64,000 nucleotides of DNA from Pseudomonas caricapapayae (GTDB taxonomy: Bacteria > Pseudomonadota > Gammaproteobacteria > Pseudomonadales > Pseudomonadaceae), in NCBI RefSeq assembly GCF_001400735.1, contig NZ_LJPW01000144.1, positions 124,001 through 188,000 on the forward strand, written 5' to 3'. Of this stretch, positions 43,841-53,103 are shown piece after piece. The notes under the pieces are model-generated. The model ran no database searches, was not told the DNA's origin, and was given only the letters and a program-made list of their open reading frames with translations. A program made the translations under genes and the position numbers. Each line of letters starts with the position of its first letter. Position 1 is the stretch's first letter.

Positions 43841-43867
43841 GATAATATTGTTGAACAATCCATTATC
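43841..43867. promoter_or_regulatory. Palindromic operator candidate between the NRAMP operon and gntR
   Basis: Perfect 13-bp palindrome ATTGTTGAACAAT (43847-43859), with outer arms GATAAT (43841-43846) and ATTATC (43862-43867). It lies in the 254-bp divergent gap, 89 bp from the transporter start and about 140 bp from the regulator start. Candidate site for the adjacent GntR protein, controlling both directions. Confidence 0.55.
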
Positions 43868-44006
43868 AATGATTCAACCACATGCACCATGTTGTTACGC
43901 AGTGACTCATATGTGCTACCTCATGAAGCATCGGACGGCCTTGGTCCTTGCCAGCCAATGAGCTGTCGTGGAATATCGACTCGGCTTTTATCTCTCTGGA
44001 CCCTTT

Positions 44007-44672
44007 ATGAATGACGCTGCTTCTGCCCTCCCTCGCACCCTTGGAGAATCCATCACCACAGAGCTTCGCAGAATGCTGGTTGAGGGCGAGCTGGTCCCCG
44101 GTCAACGCCTCTCCGAAGCCGCGTTGGCCGAAAGCCTGCAGATTTCCCGTAACACCTTGAGAGAAGCCTTCAGAATCCTGACCCGCGAGGGGTTGCTCAC
44201 GCATGAGCCCAATCGCGGAGTGACCGTGGCCAAGCCTGACATAGCCTCTATCATCGATATTTACCGTATTCGGCGCTTCATCGAGTGCAGGGCGATTGCC
44301 CAGGCGTACCCACAGCATCCGGGCGTGCTGCACATGCGCGATGCGGTCGAAGCAGGCGTGCGCGCCCGCGAAGCCAATGACTGGATTGCCGTGGGCACCG
44401 CCAACATGATGTTTCACAAGGCCATCGTTGAACTGTCCGACAGCCCGCGACTGGTGGCGTTTTATGCGCAGATATCGGCCGAGTTGCGGCTGGCCTTCGG
44501 CCTGCTCAACAATCCCGAGCTGATGCATTCGCCTTATCTGGACATGAACGCCGCCGTGCTCGGCCGCCTTGATGCTGGCAAGACCGATGAAGCGACCCGT
44601 ATGCTCGAAGATTATCTGGTGCAATCGGAGCGCACGATTCTGGCCGCCTACGAGCGAAGCCGGAACCGATAG
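44007..44672 (+). CDS. GntR-family regulator, FadR/FCD subgroup, of the 5-oxoproline operon
   Basis: 221 residues. ATG at 44007 with GGA 6 nt upstream gives MNDAASALPRTLGESITTEL; the frame to 43968 is open but unsupported. Winged HTH at about 10-75 with the GntR recognition pattern LSEAALAESLQISRNTLREAF and GLLTHEPNRGVTV. The FCD effector domain follows, with helical segments NMMFHKAIVEL and MNAAVLGRLDAG, and the usual Asp/His metal-binding positions appear present. Transcribed divergently from the transporter-pxp operon, so it probably controls it in response to 5-oxoproline or a related ligand. Confidence 0.88.
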   Translation: MNDAASALPRTLGESITTELRRMLVEGELVPGQRLSEAALAESLQISRNTLREAFRILTREGLLTHEPNRGVTVAKPDIASIIDIYRIRRFIECRAIAQAYPQHPGVLHMRDAVEAGVRAREANDWIAVGTANMMFHKAIVELSDSPRLVAFYAQISAELRLAFGLLNNPELMHSPYLDMNAAVLGRLDAGKTDEATRMLEDYLVQSERTILAAYERSRNR

Positions 44673-44810
44673 TCCGGGCAGCGGGCTCATCATCAGAACT
44701 ACCACTCAAGGGCCCGGTCTACGGGTTCTGACCGTTGAAACACGCCCGACGAGCCAGGCAGGCCGCCGCTTCGTTGAAAGCCTGAAATTCCCCTCTGGAG
44801 GCGACACGCT

Positions 44811-46274
44811 TTGAAAGCACTCGACGAACTCATTTTCGACAACCGCTTTGCCCGCCTGGGCGATGCGTTCTCCACATCCGTGCTGCCCGAGCCCATCGAT
44901 GCGCCGCAGCTTGTGGTCGCCAGCCAGTCGGCTCTGGCGCTATTGGACCTGGCCCCTGAACAGGCCGATCTGCCGTTGTTCGCAGAAATATTCAGCGGCC
45001 ACAAGCTATGGTCCGAAGCAGAGCCACGGGCGATGGTCTATTCCGGGCATCAATTTGGCTCCTACAATCCGCGCCTGGGCGACGGCCGCGGACTGTTGCT
45101 GGGCGAAGTCTATAACGATGCAGGCGAACACTGGGACTTGCACCTCAAGGGCGCGGGCCGCACACCCTATTCGCGGATGGGCGATGGACGCGCCGTGCTG
45201 CGTTCGTCCATCCGCGAATTTCTGGCATCTGAAGCCCTGCACGCTCTGGGGATCCCCAGCAGCCGTGCAGGTTGTGTGGTCAGCTCCAGCACGCCGGTAT
45301 GGCGCGAAACCCAAGAGCATGCTGCCATGGTGCTGCGCCTGGCACAGAGCCATGTACGTTTTGGCAGTCTTGAATACTTTTTCTATACCAAACAGCCGGA
45401 GCAGCTGAAGACACTGGCCGAACATGTACTGACGATGCATTACCCGCATTGTCAGGAGCAGCCCGAGCCGTATCTGGCGATGTTCCGCGAAATAGTCGAG
45501 CGCAACGCCGAACTGATTGCCAAGTGGCAGGCCTACGGTTTCTGCCACGGCGTGATGAACACCGATAACATGTCGATTCTGGGCATTACCTTCGATTTCG
45601 GACCGTTTGCGTTTCTGGATGATTTCGACGAGCACTTCATCTGCAACCACTCCGATCACGAGGGCCGCTACTCCTTCAGCAACCAGGTGCCTATCGCACA
45701 ATGGAACCTGAGCGCACTGGCGCAGGCGCTGACGCCGTTCATCAGCGTGGAAGCATTACGCGAGACTATCGGCTTGTTCCTGCCGCTTTATCAAGCGCAC
45801 TACCTGGACCTGATGCGTCGTCGCCTGGGCCTGACCATTGCCCAAGAGCAGGACGAACAACGGGTCAACCAATTGTTGAAGCTGATGCAGAACAGTGGCG
45901 TGGACTACACCCTGTTTTTCCGCCGCCTGGGTGATCAGCCAGCCGCAGAAGCGCTGCGCACATTGCGCGACGACTTTGTCGACATCAAGGGCTTCGATGG
46001 CTGGGCAGAAGCGTATCTGGCACGTATTGCCAGCGAGGACAACGGCACCGAGCAGGAGCGTAAAACACGCATGCACGCGGTCAATCCGCTGTACATCCTG
46101 CGCAACTACCTGGCCCAGAACGCTATCGCCGCGGCGGAAAAAGGCGACTACGAAGAAGTCCGCCGCCTGCATCAGGTGCTCTGCACGCCCTTCACCGAAC
46201 AAACCGACATGCAAGGCTACGCCCAGCGTCCACCGGACTGGGGCAAGCACCTGGAAATCAGCTGTTCGTCGTGA
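44811..46274 (+). CDS. selO: Protein adenylyltransferase SelO (YdiU)
   Basis: 487 residues. The TTG at 44811 with GGAG 10 nt upstream gives MKALDELIFDNRFARLGDAF, the SelO N-terminus. The pseudokinase-fold signature is clear: YSGHQFGSYNPRLGDGRG, LHLKGAGRTPYSRMGDGRA, then HGVMNTDNMSILG and FDFGPFAFLDDF with the active-site Asn and Asp. SelO transfers AMP to Ser/Thr/Tyr of target proteins and is linked to oxidative-stress control. The C-terminus CSS keeps the conserved penultimate Cys region typical of bacterial members, where some eukaryotic forms have selenocysteine. Single gene, followed by a repeat array. Confidence 0.95.
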   Translation: MKALDELIFDNRFARLGDAFSTSVLPEPIDAPQLVVASQSALALLDLAPEQADLPLFAEIFSGHKLWSEAEPRAMVYSGHQFGSYNPRLGDGRGLLLGEVYNDAGEHWDLHLKGAGRTPYSRMGDGRAVLRSSIREFLASEALHALGIPSSRAGCVVSSSTPVWRETQEHAAMVLRLAQSHVRFGSLEYFFYTKQPEQLKTLAEHVLTMHYPHCQEQPEPYLAMFREIVERNAELIAKWQAYGFCHGVMNTDNMSILGITFDFGPFAFLDDFDEHFICNHSDHEGRYSFSNQVPIAQWNLSALAQALTPFISVEALRETIGLFLPLYQAHYLDLMRRRLGLTIAQEQDEQRVNQLLKLMQNSGVDYTLFFRRLGDQPAAEALRTLRDDFVDIKGFDGWAEAYLARIASEDNGTEQERKTRMHAVNPLYILRNYLAQNAIAAAEKGDYEEVRRLHQVLCTPFTEQTDMQGYAQRPPDWGKHLEISCSS

Positions 46275-46289
46275 GGCTTTTGCTTCCCT

Positions 46290-46625
46290 ATCCTACCCAT
46301 GCTCCGCGTGGGCGATAACCTGACTATCGTGCGGCGCTCCGCGTCGCATGCCGTTCTGGACGCTCTGCGTCCGATCCTGACGGTGTGGTGCGGCACAGAT
46401 TTGTGACGCAGAGCATCACCCACGGCATTCCCACGCTGGAGCGTGCGGAACGATAACCTGACTATCGTGCGACGCTCCGCGTCCGATGCTGACTCTGCGG
46501 CGCGGCGAAGATTTGTGACGCAGAGCGCCACGCACGGCATTCCCACGCTGGAGCGTGAGGAACGATAACCTGACTATCGTGCGACGCTCCGCGTCGCATG
46601 CCGTTCCGGACGCTCCGCGTCCTCT
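46290..46625. repeat. Array of three REP-like units (family A) between selO and chpC
   Basis: The segment CGATAACCTGACTATCGTGC occurs at 46313, 46451 and 46563, each followed by G(A/G)CGCTCCGCGTC. Between them lie TTTGTGACGCAGAGC and CGGCATTCCCACGCTGGAGC. Unit spacing is 138 and 112 bp, so copies are tandem but uneven. No coding potential; fills nearly the whole 355-bp gap. Confidence 0.85.
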
Positions 46626-46629
46626 TTAC

Positions 46630-47100
46630 CTATGACAGCCCCGCATCCACCAACCATTGCTCCAGCCCTTCCAGGTCGGGAATGCGTGCCACGGTTTCGC
46701 CGATCTGGACGGCGGCCAGTTCCAGTTCCGCCAGCGGTACGTCGACGTAACTCAGCTGGCTGTCGACCTTGCACGAGCGTGGAATGCCTTGGGTCAGCAG
46801 GGCGATGAACCTGACGTCGTTGCGCCCGCCCAGCGCATTGAGCACGACAATCCGGGCCCGGCCACCCACACGGGTGCGGCCTCCGCAAGCGGCTTCGAAG
46901 CTGAGCAGCGGCAAGGTCAGCTCGCGCCAGCTGATAGGCCCCAGATACCACTCGGGAGCGTCCGGCTCTGCGCTGCAGTCCTGGTAGTCGATCAACTCGG
47001 CAACGGCGACATTGGGCAGCAGCAGGTGGCGGTCGCTCAACGGCAGCAGCAGACCGGTCAGACTGGTCAGACGACTGGTCTGGAACGTACCTTCAGACAT
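46630..47100 (-). CDS. chpC: CheW-like chemosensory adaptor ChpC
   Basis: 156 residues with a single CheW domain (LLLPNVAVAELIDYQD, PLLSFEAACG, IALLTQGIPRSCKVD). In PAO1 ChpC (PA0415) lies after chpB in the Pil-Chp cluster, which controls twitching motility and cAMP. Here its start overlaps the chpA stop by 8 bp, so it is translationally coupled and chpB is absent. Cytosolic adaptor, probably linking receptor and ChpA. Last gene of the minus-strand operon. Confidence 0.85.
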   Translation of the reverse strand: MSEGTFQTSRLTSLTGLLLPLSDRHLLLPNVAVAELIDYQDCSAEPDAPEWYLGPISWRELTLPLLSFEAACGGRTRVGGRARIVVLNALGGRNDVRFIALLTQGIPRSCKVDSQLSYVDVPLAELELAAVQIGETVARIPDLEGLEQWLVDAGLS

Positions 47101-50100
47101 GAACCTGACTCCAGTAAGCGATGCTCTCCAGCAACACGGTCTCCTGATAAGGCTTGCTCAGGTACTCGTTGACGCCCACTGCCATGGCCCGGTCGCGGTG
47201 TTTCTGGCCCGAGCGGGAGGTGATCATGATGATGGGCAGTGCCTTGAGCTGTTGGTCCTGACGGATCTGGCTGGCCACTTCAAAGCCATCCATACGCGGC
47301 ATTTCGATGTCGAGCAACATGATGTCAGGCGTGTGTTCCTGCAACAGGGTCATGGCGTCAATACCGTCCTTGGCCGTCAGCACATGCATGCCATGGCGCT
47401 CAAGCAACCGGCTGGTGACCTTGCGTACTGTCACCGAATCGTCCACCACCATCACCAGCAACGGCCTGGCGTGCTCGACTTCGTGATAGACAGGTGCCAT
47501 AAGCCCTCTGAAAGGCAAGCCCTGCAGGGTGCGAATCTGCGCCATCAAGTCAAGAATCAGGACCACACGACCGTCACCAAGAATGGTTGCGCCAGAGATA
47601 CCCTGCACCCTGGAGAACTGCGTGCCAAGACTCTTGACCACAATCTCGCGCGAACCGGCCAGCGCATCGACCTGCACCGCCACCCATTGATCCTGCAAGT
47701 GCACCAGCAACACCGGCAGCGGCTGCAATTGCCCGGCCAGTCTGGGCGGACTGCTGCCCAGCAATTCGCCCAGGTAGCGCAACTCGTAACTGCGCCCGCC
47801 GTATTGATAGCGCGGCGGGCTGGCCTGGTAATAGCCGTCCAGCTCATTGGCCATGACGCGTACGATGCCATCGACGGTATTGAGCGGTACCGCGTACTGC
47901 TCTTCACCACAGGTCACCATCAACGCCCGGTTGACCGAGACTGAAATCGGCAGACGAATACGAAAGCGCGTGCCCTTGCCCGGCACCGAGTCGATGACCA
48001 TCGAGCCGCCCAGCTGTTTGACCTCGGCATGCACCACATCCATACCGACGCCACGTCCGGAAATCTGGGTGATGATCTCGCTGGTGGAAAAACCCGCCTG
48101 CAGAATGAACGGCAACACTTCATGGTCGGACAGATCGGCATCCGGATGAATCATGCCGCGCTTGATGGCCTTGCGGCGAACTGCCGCCAGATCGACCCCC
48201 GAGCCGTCATCGCTCAGTTCGATGACCATATCGCCGCCTTCGTACATCAGTTCCAGACTGATATGGCCCTCTGCCGACTTGCCGGCAGCGATGCGTTTTT
48301 CAGTGCTTTCAAGGCCATGATCAACCGCATTGCGCAGCATGTGCTCCAACGGCGCGACCATCCGTTCCAATACATTGCGATCCATTTCACCGTCGGCATT
48401 GCCAACCTCGAAATGGACTTTCTTGTGCAACTCCGAAGCGACCTGGCGTACCACGCGGCGCAAGCGCGGCACCAGTCGCTCGAACGGCACCATGCGCGTA
48501 CGCATCAGACCTTCCTGAAGCTGGGTGTTGACCCTGGCCTGCTGCGACAGCAGTGTTTCAGCGTCGCGTGCTCGAGCACCGAGGGTTTCCTTGAGGTCCA
48601 TCAGGTCGGAGGCAGACTCGAAAAGCGCCCGCGACAACTGCTGTAATTGAGAATGGCGGTCCATTTCCAGCGGGTCGAACTCTTCATAACCCAGCCGCTC
48701 GGCCTGGACCTGTTCCCGGCTGAGAATACGGCCCTGGGTTTCCATGTCCAGACGACGCAATTGATCGCGCATCCGCTCGATGGTGGTTTCCATCTCTACA
48801 AGTGCAACCTGAGAATCCAGAATCTGCTGTTCGATCCGGCCACGGAAGATAGATGTTTCACCGGCCAGATTGACCAACTCCTCCAGTTGCTCGGCAGGCA
48901 CCTTGACCATTTCCGGCCCACTGCGCTCGACCTCGCCGTCGGCCGCAGGAGCAACCGCCACAACGGGCTCCAGACCGGCTTCCTGGGCTTGTGCAACCAC
49001 CGGTTCACCCACCGGCTGGTCGCTGGCCAGCCTGCGGATGCTGTCAATCAACAACGTGGCATCAGGCAGCGGCTTTTCGTTACGCACCGCGTCGAGCATG
49101 TCGGCCAGCACATCGTGGCCGCTTTGCAACAGGCCGATCATCAATGGCGCAGGTTGCAGACTGCCGGCCGAAAGCCCCTCGTAAAGCGTTTCCAGCTCGT
49201 GTGCCAGGTCACCTATCGGGGCGACTTCAACCATGCGCGCGCCCCCCTTGAGGGTGTGCAGGTCGCGCAACAGGTTTTCGACTTCCAGCAGATTGTGCGG
49301 ATCGGCTTGCCACCGGGCCAGCGCCGCGCCGGAGCTTTCAAGGATATCGAACCCCTCCTCGAGGAAGGTTTCTCGCAGCTCGCTGTCGTGTTCAGGAACA
49401 TCTTCGCTGGCGGCAGGCGGCACCTGCATGTCGGGCCCGGTGTTCTCGATCGTGCGACAGCGGCGCAGCGCCTCGATCAACGCCGACGGGTCGCCGAGCG
49501 CTTCCTGCCGATACAGTTGCTCCAGCAGAATCGCCAGGTGGTCGTGACTCTCATGCAGCAGTTCGGCCAGCGTCGGCGAATGGTTGAAGCGCCGGTCGAT
49601 CAGGCCTTCATAGAGGTTTTCCAGCTCGTGGGCAAGGTCGCCGACCTCGGCGACTTCAGCCATCCGTGCACCGCCCTTCAGGGTATGCAGGTCGCGCTGC
49701 AGCGAGGCCAGCGGTGCCGGGTTTTCCGGATCGGCCAGCCAGCGTTGCAGCGCCTGACCGGCGCTGTCGAGAATATCGACGGCTTCTTCGAGAAATATCT
49801 CGACGATCTCATCGTCCGGACCGGCAGTCTCGGCGGGCTCGGCCTCACTGGCCAATTGTTCGGTGGCCGCGTTGAGTTCGGTAACGCTCAAGGTCCGATG
49901 ACCATCGCTCTTGACCAGCCCGGTCGCCGAAGGATCCAGCGCCTGATCCAGCAATTGATTCAAGGCACGCACGCATTCGGGACGCGGTTCGACATCCTGC
50001 CCCGCCGCCACCTGATCAAGCATGTTGATCAAGGCTTCGTGGGCGTTCTCTGCCGCATCGAAAAAACGTTCGCTGACCGCCAGGCTGCTTTCCTCGACCG

Positions 50101-53056
50101 CACCATAGAGGTCGAGCAAGGCTTCGCACAGCTCATCGACCTGCGGCAGATCGGCCAGATGCGCACCATGACCAAGCGTGGTCAGTTCATCGAGCAGCGC
50201 GCTCAGTTCCTGGCGTTCGCCCGGGTGCTGACGCCAGCGTCGCAACAGGTTTTCAGCGTCCAGCACGATGTCCATGCCTTCGGCCAGAAAACTGGCCAGC
50301 AGCGTGGGGTTACGCTTGATCCGCAGACCACTGTCCGACTCGCGCAGCACCACGGTGAGCCGGTCATTGAGCAGCGCCAGGGCCGCTTCGATCAGCTCTG
50401 CCGCACCCGGAATGGCCGCCAGCGGGGTCGTGTCCAGTTGCTCAAGTCCCCTGTGCAGCAGCGGCTCTGCACTGCGCAGCAGACCGAGTTCAGGCGCACC
50501 GATAGCAATCAGGTTGGCCTTGTATTCACGCACCATCTGGTCAAGCGGGCTGGCCAGCTCGGCAATCGGCAGCACGCCGGCCATATGCGCGCTGCCCTTG
50601 AGCGTGTGCAGCGCACGCAGCACTGCGTCGCTTATCGAAGGCGATGCCGATTGTTCGGCGCTGTCGAGGAAGCGGGCAAGGGTATTCAGATGCCCAAGGG
50701 CTTCCTGACGGAAAATATCCAGCAACTGCGGATCAAGCGTTTCGCCTGCCACCGGATCACCGGACGCAGGCAGCACCGGCGGTTCAAGCCCATTGGCCAG
50801 CGCGTGGGCACGCGCCGCGAGCAGGTCGACATCGTTACGCTGGCGCTGCGCATCATCGGCAAAATCGCGGATCACCGACGGCAACAGCGCCAGCACTTCG
50901 CTCATCAGTTGCTGAACTTCAAGCCCCGGCAGCACATCGCCCTCCAGCACCCGGTTGAGCAGGTTCTCCACCGACCAGGCCAGTTCGCCGAGGATCAGCG
51001 CACGCACCATCCGGCCGCTGCCCTTGAGGGTATGAAATGCCCGGCGTACTTCGGTGAGTGCGGTGCTGTCCCAGTGGCCGCCGCTGCCGAGCGAGGCAAA
51101 CCAGCGCGGCAGGTACTCGCGCAGCGCGTCGAGCACCTCGTCAGCTTCCTCCAGGAAAACATCGCGCAGCTCTTCATCTACCGCCTCTTCTCCGGCCGAA
51201 GGCGGCAGCAGGCTGGTAGGCGCGTTGCGCGCAGGCGGATTGACTGCAGAAACCGGGCTGGCCAGAACCTGAGCAATGGTTTGCGTAGGGCTGACCAGCG
51301 CCTTGCGATCGTCCAGCTCCAGCAATTCGTCCTGAGTGATGATTTCTTCGAGCAACGGCACCTCAAGGGTGTCCGCAGCAGGCGTGTAGCCCAGACGCGC
51401 CAGGCTTTGCTGGGCCATGTCGAGGACTTGATCACCCGGCGCTTCATGGTCCTCGAGCATGCGCTCAAGGTAATACTCGATGCCGGTAATGGTGTCGGCC
51501 AGGCAATCGAGCTGAACCCAGGCGGGACGGGTTTCGTCCACCAGCAAGTGTTCCTGAATGTATTCGTTGCACGCGGCCAGCAGGCTGGCGGCACGGGCCA
51601 GCGGGATCATGGCCAGGGCACCGCGAACCTGCACGATCAGCGCGCAAAGCGGGTCGAGCCGCTGCCGGTCCCACTCGCCATCGATGTAATCGAGAATAAC
51701 GTCCTTGGCCTGCTGCAACACCGCACGGGCTTCGCGAATCACCAGTTGATGAATCTGCGTCAGATCAGTGGTTGGCAGGCGGCTTTCTTCGCGACTGGCC
51801 TGCTCGTTGCTGCCGGCCATACCCGCCAGGGTGGATTCGACGTAGAGCAAGGCACCCGCGACGTCCATCAGCGCGCCGTCACTGGGCTCGCGCTGGCCCT
51901 GGGCAAGACCGAGGACGACAGACAACTGATCGATGATGACCTTGCGCGGCTGGCCGAAGCCTAGCACTGCCAGGGTATCGGCAATCTGCCGCAACGGCGG
52001 CAGCAATGCGTTGAGCTCGCTGACATGCTGGCGGTCTCCGCGTACGAACACGTCGAGCCGTTCCTTGACCCTGACCAGCCCTTCGCACAAGGCCACGATC
52101 ACCGAGCGCATCGCATCGCGATCCGGGCCAGCCATTCGCGCACGCTCTTCATTGACCACGTCACTGCCTGGCAAGGCATCGGCCAAGGCGTACTGGTCCT
52201 TGAGATCGAGCATCTTCGGCGCCAGGCTGTCGGACTTGGCGATGTAGAACAGCAGGCTTTTCAGCAGCTCTTCAGGGGCGGGCTGGTTGATGCCCGTCAC
52301 GCCCTGCTCGGCCAGGCGCTTGAGTTCCTTGTCGGCATCCTTCAGCAGGCTGCGCAGGGCCGGGCTGTTGGTGAAGTTGCCGTTGAGCATGGTTTCGACC
52401 AGTGCCGACGCGATTCGCCAGAGCGGACCGAGCGGCGCGTCTTCGCATAACTGTTCCAGCCGGGCAAAGACCTTGGCCATATAACCGAGCTGGGTCTGAA
52501 CGCCCTGCTCGCGCATCAGCCCCGCCAACGCCGCCTGCAGGGTCTGGCGCAGTTTGCGCAGCAGGTTTGGCAATTCCGGGGTATCACGCCGCGCCAGCTC
52601 CTGGTCGTCGAGCGCCGGGACGACGACCAGTTGCGGGGCGAACAGGCTGGTTTCCGAGAGCAGACTTTCGCCCCGCGCACTGCGCAAATCATTGAGCAAT
52701 GGCAAGACCACCAGCGGCAGATCCCGACGCGCCGAGTGAATACGTTCCAGATAAACCGGCAACTGACTCATGGCCTGGATCAACAGTTGCTCGGACTCGA
52801 CGGGATGACTGACGCGGTTCTGCTGGACCGCCAGTGCCAGTTGCTCGATTTCCTCGGCCAGCAACGCAGCACCATAAAACTCTATCATCTGCAGGCTGCC
52901 GTGAACCTGGTGCACAAGGTTCAGGCACTCGGCCATCGCCGCACTGTTGGCCGGGTCCTCGATGAAAGCATCCAGCTCGTTGCGGGCTTGACGCAGCGTT
53001 TCGGCGATTTCGCCCTTCAGCCATTCAAGGGCCACGTAATCGTGACGATCAGCCAT
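47093..53056 (-). CDS. chpA: Hybrid sensor histidine kinase ChpA (CheA-type, multiple Hpt domains)
   Basis: 1987 residues. A degenerate N-terminal phosphotransfer motif VHQVHGSLQM lies at about 50. Four canonical HTLKG motifs lie at about 674 (FHTLKGSGRM), 817 (LHTLKGSAHM), 1125 (LHTLKGGARMAE) and 1269 (LHTLKGGARMVE), the last two in near-identical neighbourhoods. Degenerate copies (VQVRGALAM, TTLGHGAHL) lack the phospho-His pattern. Then comes the CheA dimer/HATPase region (HMLRNAVDHGLEST near 1578), a CheW domain, and a C-terminal receiver (VVDDSVTVRK, acceptor Asp in LLDIEMPRMDG). PAO1 ChpA, recalled as 2472 residues with eight phosphotransfer domains, is longer. It is the core kinase of the type IV pilus chemosensory system, phosphorylating PilG and PilH. 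Confidence 0.94.
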   Translation of the reverse strand: MADRHDYVALEWLKGEIAETLRQARNELDAFIEDPANSAAMAECLNLVHQVHGSLQMIEFYGAALLAEEIEQLALAVQQNRVSHPVESEQLLIQAMSQLPVYLERIHSARRDLPLVVLPLLNDLRSARGESLLSETSLFAPQLVVVPALDDQELARRDTPELPNLLRKLRQTLQAALAGLMREQGVQTQLGYMAKVFARLEQLCEDAPLGPLWRIASALVETMLNGNFTNSPALRSLLKDADKELKRLAEQGVTGINQPAPEELLKSLLFYIAKSDSLAPKMLDLKDQYALADALPGSDVVNEERARMAGPDRDAMRSVIVALCEGLVRVKERLDVFVRGDRQHVSELNALLPPLRQIADTLAVLGFGQPRKVIIDQLSVVLGLAQGQREPSDGALMDVAGALLYVESTLAGMAGSNEQASREESRLPTTDLTQIHQLVIREARAVLQQAKDVILDYIDGEWDRQRLDPLCALIVQVRGALAMIPLARAASLLAACNEYIQEHLLVDETRPAWVQLDCLADTITGIEYYLERMLEDHEAPGDQVLDMAQQSLARLGYTPAADTLEVPLLEEIITQDELLELDDRKALVSPTQTIAQVLASPVSAVNPPARNAPTSLLPPSAGEEAVDEELRDVFLEEADEVLDALREYLPRWFASLGSGGHWDSTALTEVRRAFHTLKGSGRMVRALILGELAWSVENLLNRVLEGDVLPGLEVQQLMSEVLALLPSVIRDFADDAQRQRNDVDLLAARAHALANGLEPPVLPASGDPVAGETLDPQLLDIFRQEALGHLNTLARFLDSAEQSASPSISDAVLRALHTLKGSAHMAGVLPIAELASPLDQMVREYKANLIAIGAPELGLLRSAEPLLHRGLEQLDTTPLAAIPGAAELIEAALALLNDRLTVVLRESDSGLRIKRNPTLLASFLAEGMDIVLDAENLLRRWRQHPGERQELSALLDELTTLGHGAHLADLPQVDELCEALLDLYGAVEESSLAVSERFFDAAENAHEALINMLDQVAAGQDVEPRPECVRALNQLLDQALDPSATGLVKSDGHRTLSVTELNAATEQLASEAEPAETAGPDDEIVEIFLEEAVDILDSAGQALQRWLADPENPAPLASLQRDLHTLKGGARMAEVAEVGDLAHELENLYEGLIDRRFNHSPTLAELLHESHDHLAILLEQLYRQEALGDPSALIEALRRCRTIENTGPDMQVPPAASEDVPEHDSELRETFLEEGFDILESSGAALARWQADPHNLLEVENLLRDLHTLKGGARMVEVAPIGDLAHELETLYEGLSAGSLQPAPLMIGLLQSGHDVLADMLDAVRNEKPLPDATLLIDSIRRLASDQPVGEPVVAQAQEAGLEPVVAVAPAADGEVERSGPEMVKVPAEQLEELVNLAGETSIFRGRIEQQILDSQVALVEMETTIERMRDQLRRLDMETQGRILSREQVQAERLGYEEFDPLEMDRHSQLQQLSRALFESASDLMDLKETLGARARDAETLLSQQARVNTQLQEGLMRTRMVPFERLVPRLRRVVRQVASELHKKVHFEVGNADGEMDRNVLERMVAPLEHMLRNAVDHGLESTEKRIAAGKSAEGHISLELMYEGGDMVIELSDDGSGVDLAAVRRKAIKRGMIHPDADLSDHEVLPFILQAGFSTSEIITQISGRGVGMDVVHAEVKQLGGSMVIDSVPGKGTRFRIRLPISVSVNRALMVTCGEEQYAVPLNTVDGIVRVMANELDGYYQASPPRYQYGGRSYELRYLGELLGSSPPRLAGQLQPLPVLLVHLQDQWVAVQVDALAGSREIVVKSLGTQFSRVQGISGATILGDGRVVLILDLMAQIRTLQGLPFRGLMAPVYHEVEHARPLLVMVVDDSVTVRKVTSRLLERHGMHVLTAKDGIDAMTLLQEHTPDIMLLDIEMPRMDGFEVASQIRQDQQLKALPIIMITSRSGQKHRDRAMAVGVNEYLSKPYQETVLLESIAYWSQVHV

Positions 53057-53103
53057 GACGAGTACCGCCTGTTACCCAATCAAGGTTGTTCATTGGTTGT
53101 ACA

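Noticed and set aside
48647..51964. 1105-codon open frame on the plus strand opposite chpA
   Set aside because: Low-complexity Gln/Arg-rich translation with no domain; opposite an unmistakable CheA-type kinase.
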